Shown here piece after piece: positions 1 through 9,465 of a DNA stretch of 64,000 bases (position 1 is its first letter; every line of letters begins with the position of its first letter). A program made the translations under genes and the position numbers. Under the pieces are notes generated by a model that saw nothing but the letters and a program-made list of their open reading frames with translations, was not told the origin of the DNA and did no database searches. This DNA comes from Streptococcus mitis (GTDB lineage Bacteria; Bacillota; Bacilli; Lactobacillales; Streptococcaceae): contig NZ_JPFV01000015.1 of the NCBI RefSeq assembly GCF_000722685.1, forward strand, positions 334,714 through 398,713. The letters are read 5' to 3'.

Positions 1-3000
1 CTTTCTTAGCATCTGCTAATAATGCATTCGCTTCTTTTGCAGTTTCTGCATCAAGCTTAGCTGATTCTTTAACGATTAATTCATCTAATTGACGAATAGC
101 ACCTTCTAACTTCGCTTTATCCACTTTTGCATCAGTGTTAGTTGCTCCGTTATTGCCAGAAGTTCCGTTACCGTTACCACTGTTATTGCCGCCACCATTT
201 GATGGTACATATGGACGTTGTTTGAAGATATCTTTAGCTACGATTGTGTAAACTTTACCATCTTTAGTAATTACAGTTGCATTTCCTGCTTTGTCGAAGA
301 TAACTTCTACTACATCAGCATTTGCTCCTTTAATCTTAGCTTTTGCAGCTTCTTTTTCTGCATCCGTTAAGTTATTGAAGTCTGCTACTGTTTCTTTTTC
401 GAAGTCAACATTGATGTTTTCACCATTGTTCTTAGCTGCAACATCTTTAGCATCTTTAACTAATTGAGCTGCTGGAATTGTTGCTGTCTTACCTTCTGGG
501 GTTGTAACTGTTGCGTTTCCTTTATCGTCTACTACTACAGTTGATCCTGGGTTAACTGCTTTAATTGATTCTTTAACTTTTTCAATTTCATCAGCTGTTA
601 ATTTAGCTTTATCTCCAACTAACACTCTAGTTGCTGGTGTGTTCACACCATTTTGTTGAGTTGGATCAGTTAATTTATCTTCTGGAATTACTAAGTCAAG
701 TTCTGGGATTACTAATACTGTTCCATCACCTTTAGTAACGATTACATCACCTTTATCATTTACTACTACAGTTGATCCTGGGTTTACATCCTCTACTGCT
801 TTCTTAACTTTTGCTTTTTCTTCATCTGTTAACTTAGCTGGATCTTTTACTACTGTCTTAGTTGCTGGTGTGTTTGCTCCATTTCCTGCATTTGCTTTAC
901 CTGCGTCTGCTGCTGACTTAGTTACATCTGCTGCTGGAATGGTTGCTGTTTTACCTTCTGGAGTTGTAACTGTTACGTTTCCTTTATCGTCTACTACAAC
1001 TTTAGATCCTGGATTTACAGCTTTAACTTTGTCTTCGATTGCTTTCTTCTCAGCGTCTGTTAAGTTAGCTGGATCTTTAACTTCTACCTTAGCTGCTGGT
1101 GTGTTTACTGCATTTCCTGCATTTGCTTTACCTGCATCTGCTGCTGACTTAGTTACATCTGCTGCTGGAATGGTTGCTGTCTTACCTTCTGAGGTTGTGA
1201 CTGTTGTGTTTCCTTTATCGTCTACTACAACTTTAGATCCTGGGTTTACATCCTCTACTGCTTTCTTAACTTTAGCTTTTTCTTCATCTGTTAATTTGGC
1301 TGGATCTTTAACTTCTACCTTAGCTGCTGGTGTGTTTACTGCATTTCCTGCATTTGCTTTACCTGCGTCTGCTGGTGATTTAGTTAAGTCTGTTGTTGGA
1401 ATTACTACTACATCACCTTCTGGGGTTGTGACTGTTGCGTTTCCTTTATCGTCTACTACAACTTTAGATCCTGGGTTTACTGCCTCAATTGCTTCCTTAA
1501 CTTTAGCTTTTTCTTCATCTGTTAATTTGGCTGGATCTTTAACTTCTACCTTAGCTGCTGGTGTGTTTACTGTATTTCCTGCATTTGCTTTAGCTGCGTC
1601 TGCTGGTGACTTAGTCAAGTCTGTTGCTGGAATTACGGCTGTCTTACCTTCTGGAGTTGTAACTGTCGCATTTCCTTTATCATCTACAACTACTGTTGCA
1701 CCTGGGTTTACAGCTTTAACTTTATCTTCGATCGCTTTCTTCTCTTCTGGAGTTAAGTTAGCTGGATCTTTAACTGCTGTCTTATCTGCTGGTTTAACGA
1801 TGTCGTTACCTGCATTTGGTTTAGTTGCAGTTTCTGGATCTTTCGTCAAGTCTGCTGCTGGAATTACGGCTGTCTTACCTTCTGGGGTTGTGACTGTCGT
1901 ATTTCCTTTGTCATCTACAACTACTGTTGCATCTGGGTTTACAGCTTTAACTTTATCTTCGATTGCTTTCTTCTCAGTATCTGTAAGTTTTTCTGGATTT
2001 GCTACTACAGTCTTATCTGCTGGTTTAACGATGTCGTTACCTGCATTTGGTTTCTTAGTATCTTCAACAGTACGTACTAATTCTTCTACAGGAATAACTT
2101 GTGTTTGACCATCTGGAGTTGAAACTTTAGCATTTCCTTTGTCATCAACTACTACAATTGAGTTTGGATTTACAGCTTCAACTGCTGCTTTAATTTTCTC
2201 CTTCTCAGCATCTGTCAACTTAGCTGGATCATTTACAACTACTTTATCCGCTGGTTTAACGATATCGTTGCCTGCTTTTGGATCATTTGCTGTAGCTGCA
2301 GTTTTCACTACTTGCTCAGGAGTGATGATTTCTTTGTGCCCATCTGGAGTTGTAACAGTAACATTTCCATCTGCGTCTTGAGTAATTTCTTTAGCATCTG
2401 GATTTACTTTCTTAACAGCTTCTAAGACCTTAGCTTTTTCATCATCTGTTAAAGCACTTGGATTATTTACAAGAACTTTATCAGCCGGAATATTCACTTC
2501 ACCTACAGCTTTAATAGCCGCTTTATCTGATTCTTCAATTCCATCAACAGCTTCTGATGTTTTAGCTGCATCTACAGATTTCTTAGCTTGATCTGCGATT
2601 GCATCTACTTGAGCTTTAAGATCTTCTTTAGCTTTAGGAGTTAAGTCTGTACGTGCATCAATTGCTTCTTTCTTAGCTTTTGCTTCATCTTCAATTGCTT
2701 TACGTGCATTTGGCTTATCTTCTACAACAGGTACAGATTTTTCGATTTCTTTCTCAGCTTCATCTTGAAGTTTTGCAACATCTGCATCTTTTTTAGCATT
2801 GTCGATTTCTTTCTTAGCTTCATCTGCTAGAGCTTTCGCTGCATCTGCTGCAACTTTCTTCTCATCATCTGTAGCATCTGGAGTGTTAACAATGTCTTCC
2901 AATTGTTTTGCTAATTTATCTTCGATAGCTTTCTTAGCTGCTGGTTTAGCTTTGGCTTCTGGATTTACAGCTTTAACATCTGCTACACCTTTGTCTTTAG

Positions 3001-6000
3001 CACCATCTACTGCTGTTTGAGCTTCTGCTGCTTTCTCTGGTGTTTCTGCGTTGCTTGGTTGAGCATCGATTGCATCTGTTGCTTCCTTAGCTTTCGCTTG
3101 AGCTTCTTCTTTGGCTTTAGCTTTCTCTTCATCTGTGAGATCGTTACGGCCAGCGATTTCTTCTTCTTTCTTAGCTAATTCATCCGCTACTGCTTTCTTA
3201 GCTGCTTCTTTAGCTACTGGGTTAACTTTGGCGATTTCACCAGTTCCTGCTTCTTTAGCTTTATCTAATTCTGCATTGCTTGGTGCTGCATCAATTGCTT
3301 CTTTAGCCTTATCTGCTGCATCTTTAGCTGCATCTTTAGCTGCTTTCTTCTCGTCATCTGTCAAGTCTGTACGAGCGTCAATTGCATCTTCCTTAGCTTT
3401 AAGAGCGTCATCGATTGCTTTCTTAGCTTCTGGTTTAGCTTTGGCTTCTGGATTGACAGCTTTAACTTCATCTACACCTTTATCTTTAGCACCATCTACT
3501 GCTGTTTGAGCTTCTGCTGCTTTCTCTGGTGTTTCTGCGTTGCTTGGTTGAGCATCGATTGCATCTGTTGCTTCCTTAGCTTTCGCTTGTGCTTCTTCTT
3601 TGGCTTTAGCTTTCTCTTCATCTGTGAGGTCGTTACGGCCAGCGATTTCTGCTTCTTTCTTAGCTAATTCATCCGCTACTGCTTTCTTAGCTGCTTCTTT
3701 AGCTACTGGGTTAACTTTGGCGATTTCACCAGTTCCTGCTTCTTTAGCTTTATCCAATGCTGCATCGTCTGTTGCCGCATCAATTGCTTCTTTAGCTTTA
3801 TCTGCTGCATCTTTAGCTGCATCTTTAGCTGCTTTCTTCTCGTCATCTGTCAAGTCTGTACGAGCGTCAATTGCTGCTTCCTTAGCTTTAAGAGCGTCAT
3901 CTACTGCTTTCTTAGCTTCTGGTTTAGCTTTGGCTTCTGGATTGATTGCTTCAACTGCGCCAGTACCAGCTTCCTTAGCTTTATCTACTTCTGCATCACT
4001 TGGTGCTGCATCAATTGCTTCTTTAGCTTTATCTGCTGCATCTTTAGCTGCATCTTTAGCTGCTTTCTTCTCGTCATCTGTCAAGTCTGTACGAGCGTCA
4101 ATTGCATCTTCCTTAGCTTTAAGAGCATCATCGATTGCTTTCTTAGCTGCTGGTTTCTTAGTTGCTTCTGGATTTACTGCTGTAACGTCTGCTACACCTT
4201 TATCTTTAGCACCATCTACTGCTGTTTGCGCTTCTGCTGCTTTTTCTGGTGTTTCTGCGTTGCTTGGTTGAGCATCGATTGCATCTGTTGCTTCCTTAGC
4301 TTTTGCTTGAGCTTCTTCTTTGGCTTTAGCTTTCTCTTCATCTGTGAGATCGTTACGGCCAGCGATTTCTGCTTCTTTCTTAGCTAATTCATCCGCTACT
4401 GCTTTCTTAGCTGCTTCTTTAGCTACTGGGTTAACTTTGGCGATTTCACCAGTACCAGCTTCCTTAGCTTTATCCAATGCTGCATCGTCTGTTGCTGCAT
4501 CAATTGCTTCTTTAGCTTTATCTGCTGCATCTTTAGCTGCATCTTTAGCTGCTTTCTTCTCGTCATCTGTCAAGTCTGTACGAGCGTCAATTGCATCTTC
4601 CTTAGCTTTAAGAGCGTCATCGATTGCTTTCTTAGCTTCTGGTTTAGCTTTGGCTTCTGGATTGATTGCTTCAACTGCGCCAGTACCAGCTTCCTTAGCT
4701 TTATCTACTTCCGCATCACTTGGTGCTGCATCAATTGCTTCTTTAGCTTTATCTGCTGCATCTTTAGCTGCATCTTTAGCTGCTTTCTTCTCGTCATCTG
4801 TCAAGTCTGTACGAGCGTCAATTGCATCTTCCTTAGCTTTAAGAGCGTCATCGATTGCTTTCTTAGCTTCTGGTTTAACTTTGGCTTCTGGATTGATTGC
4901 TTCAACTGCGCCAGTACCAGCTTCCTTAGCTTTATCTACCGCCTCATTTGTTCTTGCCGCATCAATTGCTTCTTTAGCTTTATCTGCTGCATCTTTAGCT
5001 GCATCTTTAGCTGCTTTCTTCTCGTCATCTGTCAAGTCTGTACGAGCGTCAATTGCATCTTCCTTAGCTTTAAGAGCGTCATCTACTGCTTTCTTAGCTT
5101 CTGGTTTCTTAGCCGCTGCTGGATTTACTGCTGTAACATCTGCTACACCTTTATCTTTAGCACCATCTACTGCTGTTTGAGCTGTTGCTGCTGCTTCTGG
5201 TGTTGCTGCTACATCTGGTTGTTTAGCAATCTCTGCTAATTGTGCATCTGCCAATTTCTTAGCTTCTGCTTTAGCTGCATCTTTCTCTTCATTTGTGAGA
5301 TCGTCACGGCCAGCGATTTCTGCTTCTTTAGCTTTCAATGCATCGTCAATTGCTTTCTTAGCTGCTTCTTTCGCTACTGGGTTTTCTTTTGCGATTTCTC
5401 CAGTACCAGCAGTTTTAGCTGCATCTACTGCTTCTTTTGTTGTAACTTCAGGTTTTGCAATTTCAGCAAGAGCTTTTTCTTTATCAGCATTTACTTTTGC
5501 GATTGCTGCTGTTTTTTCAGCATCAGTAGCATTTGGAGTGTTATTGATGGCAGTAATTTGGGATTCTGCTGCTTTTTCTACTGCCTCAATAGCTGGTTGT
5601 TTATCAAGAGTTACAAATTCTGATAACAGTCTTGTATCTTTAGAACCGTCTGTGTATGTTACCACAAGATTTCCAGCGTTATCTTTTTCTACTGATTGAA
5701 TCTTAGTCTTAGCATCTTCAGCATCTACAGTTTTACCTTTTTTGTCTGCAAAGTTGGCATCATTATTAGTTTGAGCATACTCAATTTGCAGTTTTTCTTT
5801 GATTTTATCTAAGTCATCTGCTGTTACGTTAGCTGGGTCTGCTACAGCAACTTTTTCAGTTGGAGCTGCAATGTCATATTTAGATGTTTGATTTTTAACT
5901 ACGAATCGAACATATCCTGGTTTTTCTTTGGCATTAGGATCTTTATCTAGCGCTCTATAATCAGTGTTTGAAAGTTTACCGTCATTATCTTTAGACACGA

Positions 6001-8422
6001 CGAAACTTGTCCACTCTTTACCAGCTGCTAGATTAGTTTTCCCAGTCATCTTAATAGTAGCTGATGTCTTATCTTCAGATACTGAACCTTCACCAGTCAC
6101 TTCACCATTTTCAACTTTACCTGTTGCTAATCCATAGCTTGCTGCATTATTCCCTGAAATATCTCCAGGTCCACGTAGGTAAAGATCTTTAATTTCTTTT
6201 TCATCTGTACCTTTGAAAGTTAAATCAGTGTTTTCACCTGTATAAACATAGATTTGTTTCTCAGTTTGATTTGAGTATGGAAGTTCAACTTTTGGAGCTA
6301 CGTTTACAAAATCTGCTAATGCTTTTGTATCTTTAGAACCATCTTTATAGGTTACTACAACATTATTTCCTTCTCTAGTAATGCTTTCAATACGCTCAGT
6401 TTGATTATCAACTAATTGCCCTTGTTTATCAAGAAGATTTTTATCTGGGTTTGTAGTAGAGTATTGAATCTTAATACTGTCTTTAATCTGGTTAAACTCG
6501 TCTTCTGTGATATTATTAGCATTTGCTACAGTAACTTTTGTCTCTGGAGCTTTAATGTCATATTTTCTTGTTTGTGCTTTTAACACAAGAGTAAATGCCC
6601 CTGGGTCAGTTGCATATGAATTTCCAACTGCTGTATTCTCAATAATCGCATCATCAAGGTCAGTCGCTGTAGCATAACGAGTTACTATACGATACTCACC
6701 ATTTTCATCAGTTGGGAATTTAGATGCTGTTAATCCTGGAGTTTCTTTTGTCATTTTCCCTGTAATTTTTACAATTGCAGGTGTAGCTGTTTCAGCATTA
6801 ATTTGTGTGAATTGTGTATTATACTCATTATTAATGATATTTGGTTCTGCACTATCTACTGGTGATAATGCTTTATTTCCACCCTGTTTAATAGTTGCAA
6901 ACTTAATTTTTCCTGAATCATCATTATACTTAAGATCTACATCGATATCTTCATTAGCATATACATAAATATCTTTTTTACCTTCTACAGAGAATGGAAT
7001 TTCTACCGTTGGAGCTGCGTTTACACGTGCTACACTTGAAACTGGGGTAGTATCTACTGAATCGTCATTATAGGTAACAGTAACTGTTCCATTTGCAACA
7101 GCGACTTCTTTCACTACCGTAGATTTATCTGCTAAAACTTCTCCTTTTTTAGATGCTAGTCGAGCATCTTCTGTCGTTGCTTTATCAGAATATTGAATCT
7201 TAATTTTCTCTTTGATTTTAGTAATATCAGTTGGAGTTAAGTTATTAATATCTGCAACAGGAACTTTATTCTCCTCTGTTACTGGTTGAATATCATATTT
7301 GTATGTTTGAGATTTAACAACTAAGTTAAACGCACCAGGAGCATTTAAGTTGCTACCTCCAGATAGTTTATTACCATTAGAATCTTCAAGTTCTAAATAT
7401 CTTGCTCCTAATACTGCTCGTTGATCTTCAGTTTTTGTATAAGTTTTAATTGCTTTAAATGTATCATTTGGTTTACCAGTAATTTTAATTGTTACTGGAC
7501 CTGGAGTATCGCTTAGTGTTTGATGATAACTCCATCCATAACCGTCTATTTCATCTTCTTCTTCGGGAGGCATAGTTCCTCTTTTGTATTTTGTATAAGC
7601 TATCGCTTGATCACTTTTCGATTTTAGTACGAACTGACCACTTCCAGCTTTAACTGTTGCTCTTTTGATATTTCCAGCTGTTGAGTTAACTGTAATATCG
7701 ATATCTGCGTTTTCTTCATTATAAAGGTAAATTTCTTTTCCATTAGAATATTCCATAGAATAAGTAAAGGTACCTTGAGTTTCAGTTGTCTCAGCTCTAA
7801 ATGCATTGTTTTTATCTAATGCTTGTCCATTACGTGGATCTTTAGATCCTGTGTTTTCGATTGAGTTAGATTCTGATTTTTTCTCTGTGTTTTCTGCTTT
7901 TTTACCTACAGTTTCTTTTCCGTTAGTAGTGTCTACTGCTGGAGTTTCTTTTTTCTCTACAGACTTGTTTTTTAATTTAGTGTTAGCTGTAGTTACTAAT
8001 TTACTGTAAGCTTTTGTAATTTCATCTTGAGTTTTAGCGTTTGCTAGTGTTTCTTTTGCAGCTTCTAAGTCAGCTTTTAATACTGCAACACTTTCTTCCG
8101 TTTTGTTATCGTAAGAACCGTTAGAAAGTTTTGTTTCAATTTCTGAAATGTAGCTTTCAAGTTGAGTTTTGTTCAAAGCTGGAGTTGTTACTTCCTCTAT
8201 AGGCTTAGACTCTTCTTTTTCAGGTTGTGTGTCGGTGGTATTAATAACCTGTGATCCCTGAATTTCAGGCTCTTGAGCTGATACAGCTCCATTACCTAAG
8301 AACATGAAAAGAGCAGCGACTGCTACACTAGCCGCTCCAAAGCTATATTTACGAATCGAATAACGCGTGACCTTTTCACGGTGCAATCGTTCAACACGAC
8401 TCATAGAGTTTTTGTGTTCCAT
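1..8422 (-). CDS. Giant YSIRK-signal repeat surface protein (N-terminal 2,807 residues; C-terminus beyond window)
   Basis: One reading frame stays open from the ATG at 8422 (good AGGAG site upstream) to base 1; I checked it at ten places and saw no break. Residues 1-41 hold a YSIRK-type signal (YSIRKYSFGAASVAVAA) for secretion and, by family rule, sorting to an LPXTG anchor, which would lie outside the window. About residues 100-210 are a charged linker. Residues ~210-940 hold three related modules of ~235-260 aa, each with an (I/V)Y(V/L)Y strand near its start and a YDI-P segment followed by a (T/S)YxDxSxDT segment. Residues ~940-1970 are a Lys/Ala/Glu-rich helical array resembling DUF1542-type repeats (RTDLTDDEK, GRNDLTNEEK). 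Residues ~1970-2650 hold about nine ~78-aa units with VNPGS and DDKGNVTVTTPEGK motifs. A Gly/Asn/Ser linker and a further helical segment follow. Probably a wall-anchored adhesin or stalk; the ligand is unknown. Confidence 0.93.
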   Translation of the reverse strand, partial: MEHKNSMSRVERLHREKVTRYSIRKYSFGAASVAVAALFMFLGNGAVSAQEPEIQGSQVINTTDTQPEKEESKPIEEVTTPALNKTQLESYISEIETKLSNGSYDNKTEESVAVLKADLEAAKETLANAKTQDEITKAYSKLVTTANTKLKNKSVEKKETPAVDTTNGKETVGKKAENTEKKSESNSIENTGSKDPRNGQALDKNNAFRAETTETQGTFTYSMEYSNGKEIYLYNEENADIDITVNSTAGNIKRATVKAGSGQFVLKSKSDQAIAYTKYKRGTMPPEEEDEIDGYGWSYHQTLSDTPGPVTIKITGKPNDTFKAIKTYTKTEDQRAVLGARYLELEDSNGNKLSGGSNLNAPGAFNLVVKSQTYKYDIQPVTEENKVPVADINNLTPTDITKIKEKIKIQYSDKATTEDARLASKKGEVLADKSTVVKEVAVANGTVTVTYNDDSVDTTPVSSVARVNAAPTVEIPFSVEGKKDIYVYANEDIDVDLKYNDDSGKIKFATIKQGGNKALSPVDSAEPNIINNEYNTQFTQINAETATPAIVKITGKMTKETPGLTASKFPTDENGEYRIVTRYATATDLDDAIIENTAVGNSYATDPGAFTLVLKAQTRKYDIKAPETKVTVANANNITEDEFNQIKDSIKIQYSTTNPDKNLLDKQGQLVDNQTERIESITREGNNVVVTYKDGSKDTKALADFVNVAPKVELPYSNQTEKQIYVYTGENTDLTFKGTDEKEIKDLYLRGPGDISGNNAASYGLATGKVENGEVTGEGSVSEDKTSATIKMTGKTNLAAGKEWTSFVVSKDNDGKLSNTDYRALDKDPNAKEKPGYVRFVVKNQTSKYDIAAPTEKVAVADPANVTADDLDKIKEKLQIEYAQTNNDANFADKKGKTVDAEDAKTKIQSVEKDNAGNLVVTYTDGSKDTRLLSEFVTLDKQPAIEAVEKAAESQITAINNTPNATDAEKTAAIAKVNADKEKALAEIAKPEVTTKEAVDAAKTAGTGEIAKENPVAKEAAKKAIDDALKAKEAEIAGRDDLTNEEKDAAKAEAKKLADAQLAEIAKQPDVAATPEAAATAQTAVDGAKDKGVADVTAVNPAAAKKPEAKKAVDDALKAKEDAIDARTDLTDDEKKAAKDAAKDAADKAKEAIDAARTNEAVDKAKEAGTGAVEAINPEAKVKPEAKKAIDDALKAKEDAIDARTDLTDDEKKAAKDAAKDAADKAKEAIDAAPSDAEVDKAKEAGTGAVEAINPEAKAKPEAKKAIDDALKAKEDAIDARTDLTDDEKKAAKDAAKDAADKAKEAIDAATDDAALDKAKEAGTGEIAKVNPVAKEAAKKAVADELAKKEAEIAGRNDLTDEEKAKAKEEAQAKAKEATDAIDAQPSNAETPEKAAEAQTAVDGAKDKGVADVTAVNPEATKKPAAKKAIDDALKAKEDAIDARTDLTDDEKKAAKDAAKDAADKAKEAIDAAPSDAEVDKAKEAGTGAVEAINPEAKAKPEAKKAVDDALKAKEAAIDARTDLTDDEKKAAKDAAKDAADKAKEAIDAATDDAALDKAKEAGTGEIAKVNPVAKEAAKKAVADELAKKEAEIAGRNDLTDEEKAKAKEEAQAKAKEATDAIDAQPSNAETPEKAAEAQTAVDGAKDKGVDEVKAVNPEAKAKPEAKKAIDDALKAKEDAIDARTDLTDDEKKAAKDAAKDAADKAKEAIDAAPSNAELDKAKEAGTGEIAKVNPVAKEAAKKAVADELAKKEEEIAGRNDLTDEEKAKAKEEAQAKAKEATDAIDAQPSNAETPEKAAEAQTAVDGAKDKGVADVKAVNPEAKAKPAAKKAIEDKLAKQLEDIVNTPDATDDEKKVAADAAKALADEAKKEIDNAKKDADVAKLQDEAEKEIEKSVPVVEDKPNARKAIEDEAKAKKEAIDARTDLTPKAKEDLKAQVDAIADQAKKSVDAAKTSEAVDGIEESDKAAIKAVGEVNIPADKVLVNNPSALTDDEKAKVLEAVKKVNPDAKEITQDADGNVTVTTPDGHKEIITPEQVVKTAATANDPKAGNDIVKPADKVVVNDPAKLTDAEKEKIKAAVEAVNPNSIVVVDDKGNAKVSTPDGQTQVIPVEELVRTVEDTKKPNAGNDIVKPADKTVVANPEKLTDTEKKAIEDKVKAVNPDATVVVDDKGNTTVTTPEGKTAVIPAADLTKDPETATKPNAGNDIVKPADKTAVKDPANLTPEEKKAIEDKVKAVNPGATVVVDDKGNATVTTPEGKTAVIPATDLTKSPADAAKANAGNTVNTPAAKVEVKDPAKLTDEEKAKVKEAIEAVNPGSKVVVDDKGNATVTTPEGDVVVIPTTDLTKSPADAGKANAGNAVNTPAAKVEVKDPAKLTDEEKAKVKKAVEDVNPGSKVVVDDKGNTTVTTSEGKTATIPAADVTKSAADAGKANAGNAVNTPAAKVEVKDPANLTDAEKKAIEDKVKAVNPGSKVVVDDKGNVTVTTPEGKTATIPAADVTKSAADAGKANAGNGANTPATKTVVKDPAKLTDEEKAKVKKAVEDVNPGSTVVVNDKGDVIVTKGDGTVLVIPELDLVIPEDKLTDPTQQNGVNTPATRVLVGDKAKLTADEIEKVKESIKAVNPGSTVVVDDKGNATVTTPEGKTATIPAAQLVKDAKDVAAKNNGENINVDFEKETVADFNNLTDAEKEAAKAKIKGANADVVEVIFDKAGNATVITKDGKVYTIVAKDIFKQRPYVPSNGGGNNSGNGNGTSGNNGATNTDAKVDKAKLEGAIRQLDELIVKESAKLDAETAKEANALLADAKK
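480..2510 (-). repeat. Array of about nine ~78-residue beta-type repeats in the giant surface protein
   Basis: Units of about 231-237 bp recur with the protein signature VNPGS, then DDKGNVTVTTPEGK, then IPA, then LTDAEK. Anchor points for the VNPGS-like segment on the plus strand lie near 543, 771, 1003, 1234, 1466, 1695, 1926, 2160 and 2395. The middle copies are the most similar to one another; copies at either end have drifted (for example DKG replaced by DADG near 2370). The pattern fits a stalk of folded repeats. Confidence 0.85.
2520..5600 (-). repeat. Helical repeat array with two unit types in the order A-BBB-A-BB-A-B-A
   Basis: Type A units carry GR(N/D)DLT and lie near 5303, 4353, 3633 and 3145. 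Type B units carry DARTDLTDDEK and lie near 5041, 4810, 4578, 4090, 3858 and 3370. Read N to C, the number of B units between successive A units is 3, 2, 1. Larger near-identical segments repeat at 489 bp (3111 to 3600) and 720 bp (3600 to 4320); the difference is one B unit of 231 bp. Diverged units continue to about 2520. Confidence 0.85.
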
Positions 8423-8528
8423 TTTTTTCTCCTTTTGGAAATTAGTTGATTTAGCTTCTACATAACAAAATTTATTACTTAAAAAGAATAAGCACTGTTC
8501 TCTTGTGTATGCAGAAACCTACACTCGT

Positions 8529-8557
8529 ATTCTACCCTATTTTCAATATATATGCAA
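8529..8557 (-). promoter_or_regulatory. Promoter of the giant surface protein
   Basis: On the minus strand TTGCAT (8552-8557), a 17-base spacer and TAGAAT (8529-8534) stand about 100 bases upstream of the ATG. The -35 is weak, so this is a good but unproven candidate. Confidence 0.5.
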
Positions 8558-8746
8558 ACTTTTTGACTTCAAATTTTTGCAAAAAAAAAAAAGCGTTTTG
8601 GGAAAACAAGGAATTTTCAGACAATTTAAATTTGCATTTTTTTACGTTTAAATATATATTTAATCTCTATATTATACTGTTGTATTTTAGTGCGATTTAT
8701 ACTTAATTGCAGAAGATTTTACATATATATAATTATAATTCGAGTA

Positions 8747-8941
8747 ATACTCAATGACAATCAAAGAGCAAACTAGGAAGCTAGCCACAGGCTGCTCAAA
8801 ACAGTGTTTTGAAGTTGTGAATAGAACTGACGAAGTCAGCTCAAAGCACTGCTTTAAGGTTGTAGATAGAACTGACGAAGTCAGTAACATATATACGGTA
8901 AGGCGACATTGACGTAGTTTGAAGAGATTTTCGAAGAGTAT
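8747..8941 (-). repeat. BOX element, composite boxA-boxB-boxB-boxC
   Basis: Read on the minus strand it begins with the boxA end (ATACTCTTCGAAAATCTC), includes the region matched by the standard BOXA1R primer in diverged form, then two copies of a ~45-bp boxB-like unit (each with CTGACTTCGTCAGTTCTA) and ends with boxC (TTGCTCTTTGATTGTCATTG). About 195 bp, which fits 59+45+45+50. BOX elements are non-autonomous repeats of pneumococcus and its relatives. Confidence 0.85.
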
Positions 8942-9026
8942 AAGTTTAAAAAAACGAAAACAAACATTGACTATTGGCCTAAAACAAAACATGCTATCTA
9001 GTTCGATAACATGTCCCCATTCTCAT

Positions 9027-9455
9027 TTATAGTAAGGTCTCAAACTCAGCAACGGTCATTCCCAATTGTTCACTCGCAACCTCAGGTGTCAAAAGACCTT
9101 GACGGACCATATCCAGGAAGGCAAAGAGTTTCCCTTCTTCCCTTCCTTCAACTTTCCCACGCTCTAATCCTTTTTCAATACCTTCGGCCCTAGCTGTTTC
9201 CAAGGCATAGTCCTGTGCTAACAAGGCCTGTTCTTCGCGCATACGTAGTTGACTAAACATCTTCCTGTCCTCCTCGGACCAGCTCTTGTAGTCCAGCAGT
9301 TGGTCTGCTTGGCTGATGGCTCGCTCAGGTTGTTGGGTAAAGGGCTTGTTACCGAAAAACTCCAACCATGGTTCACGAACCTCGTCTTTGCTGGTTTCTC
9401 TGTATTTTTTTAATTCCAAGAATGCCATCTTAACCAGATGATTTTCTTGACCATT
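9027..9455 (-). pseudogene. Truncated tandem copy of the Rpn gene (C-terminal half only)
   Basis: The translation matches the C-terminal part of the neighbouring full-length Rpn gene from NGQENHLVKMAFLELKKYR to the end (AEFETLL), with few substitutions. The N-terminal nuclease domain is missing; homology begins about ten bases after the stop of the full gene, so the copy looks like a 3'-end duplication. The copy has fewer GLERG repeats: its region after MFS is 16 residues shorter. The only upstream in-frame start is a TTG without a ribosome site. An internal ATG at 9260 has a perfect AGGAGG eight bases upstream and would give a 77-residue protein starting MFSQLRMREEQALL. It may therefore be a dead fragment or an expressed C-terminal protein. 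Confidence 0.75.
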
Positions 9456-9465
9456 AGTGCTGGTC

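Noticed and set aside
480..5600. CRISPR array
   Set aside because: Repeats are 230-240 bp, coding, and without unique spacers.
870..5700. Long open frames on the plus strand (870-2108, 3111-3509, 3600-4271, 4320-5180, 5295-5699)
   Set aside because: They mirror the repeats of the giant minus-strand gene; Ser/Ala-rich, no signal or ribosome site, repeated in step with the sense repeats.
8747..8941. RUP element
   Set aside because: Terminal and internal sequences match boxA (BOXA1R region), boxB and boxC of BOX, not the 107-bp RUP.
8503..8992. Short open frames over the BOX region (8503-8706 plus, 8687-8992 minus)
   Set aside because: Cover AT-rich non-coding DNA and a BOX repeat; no ribosome sites.
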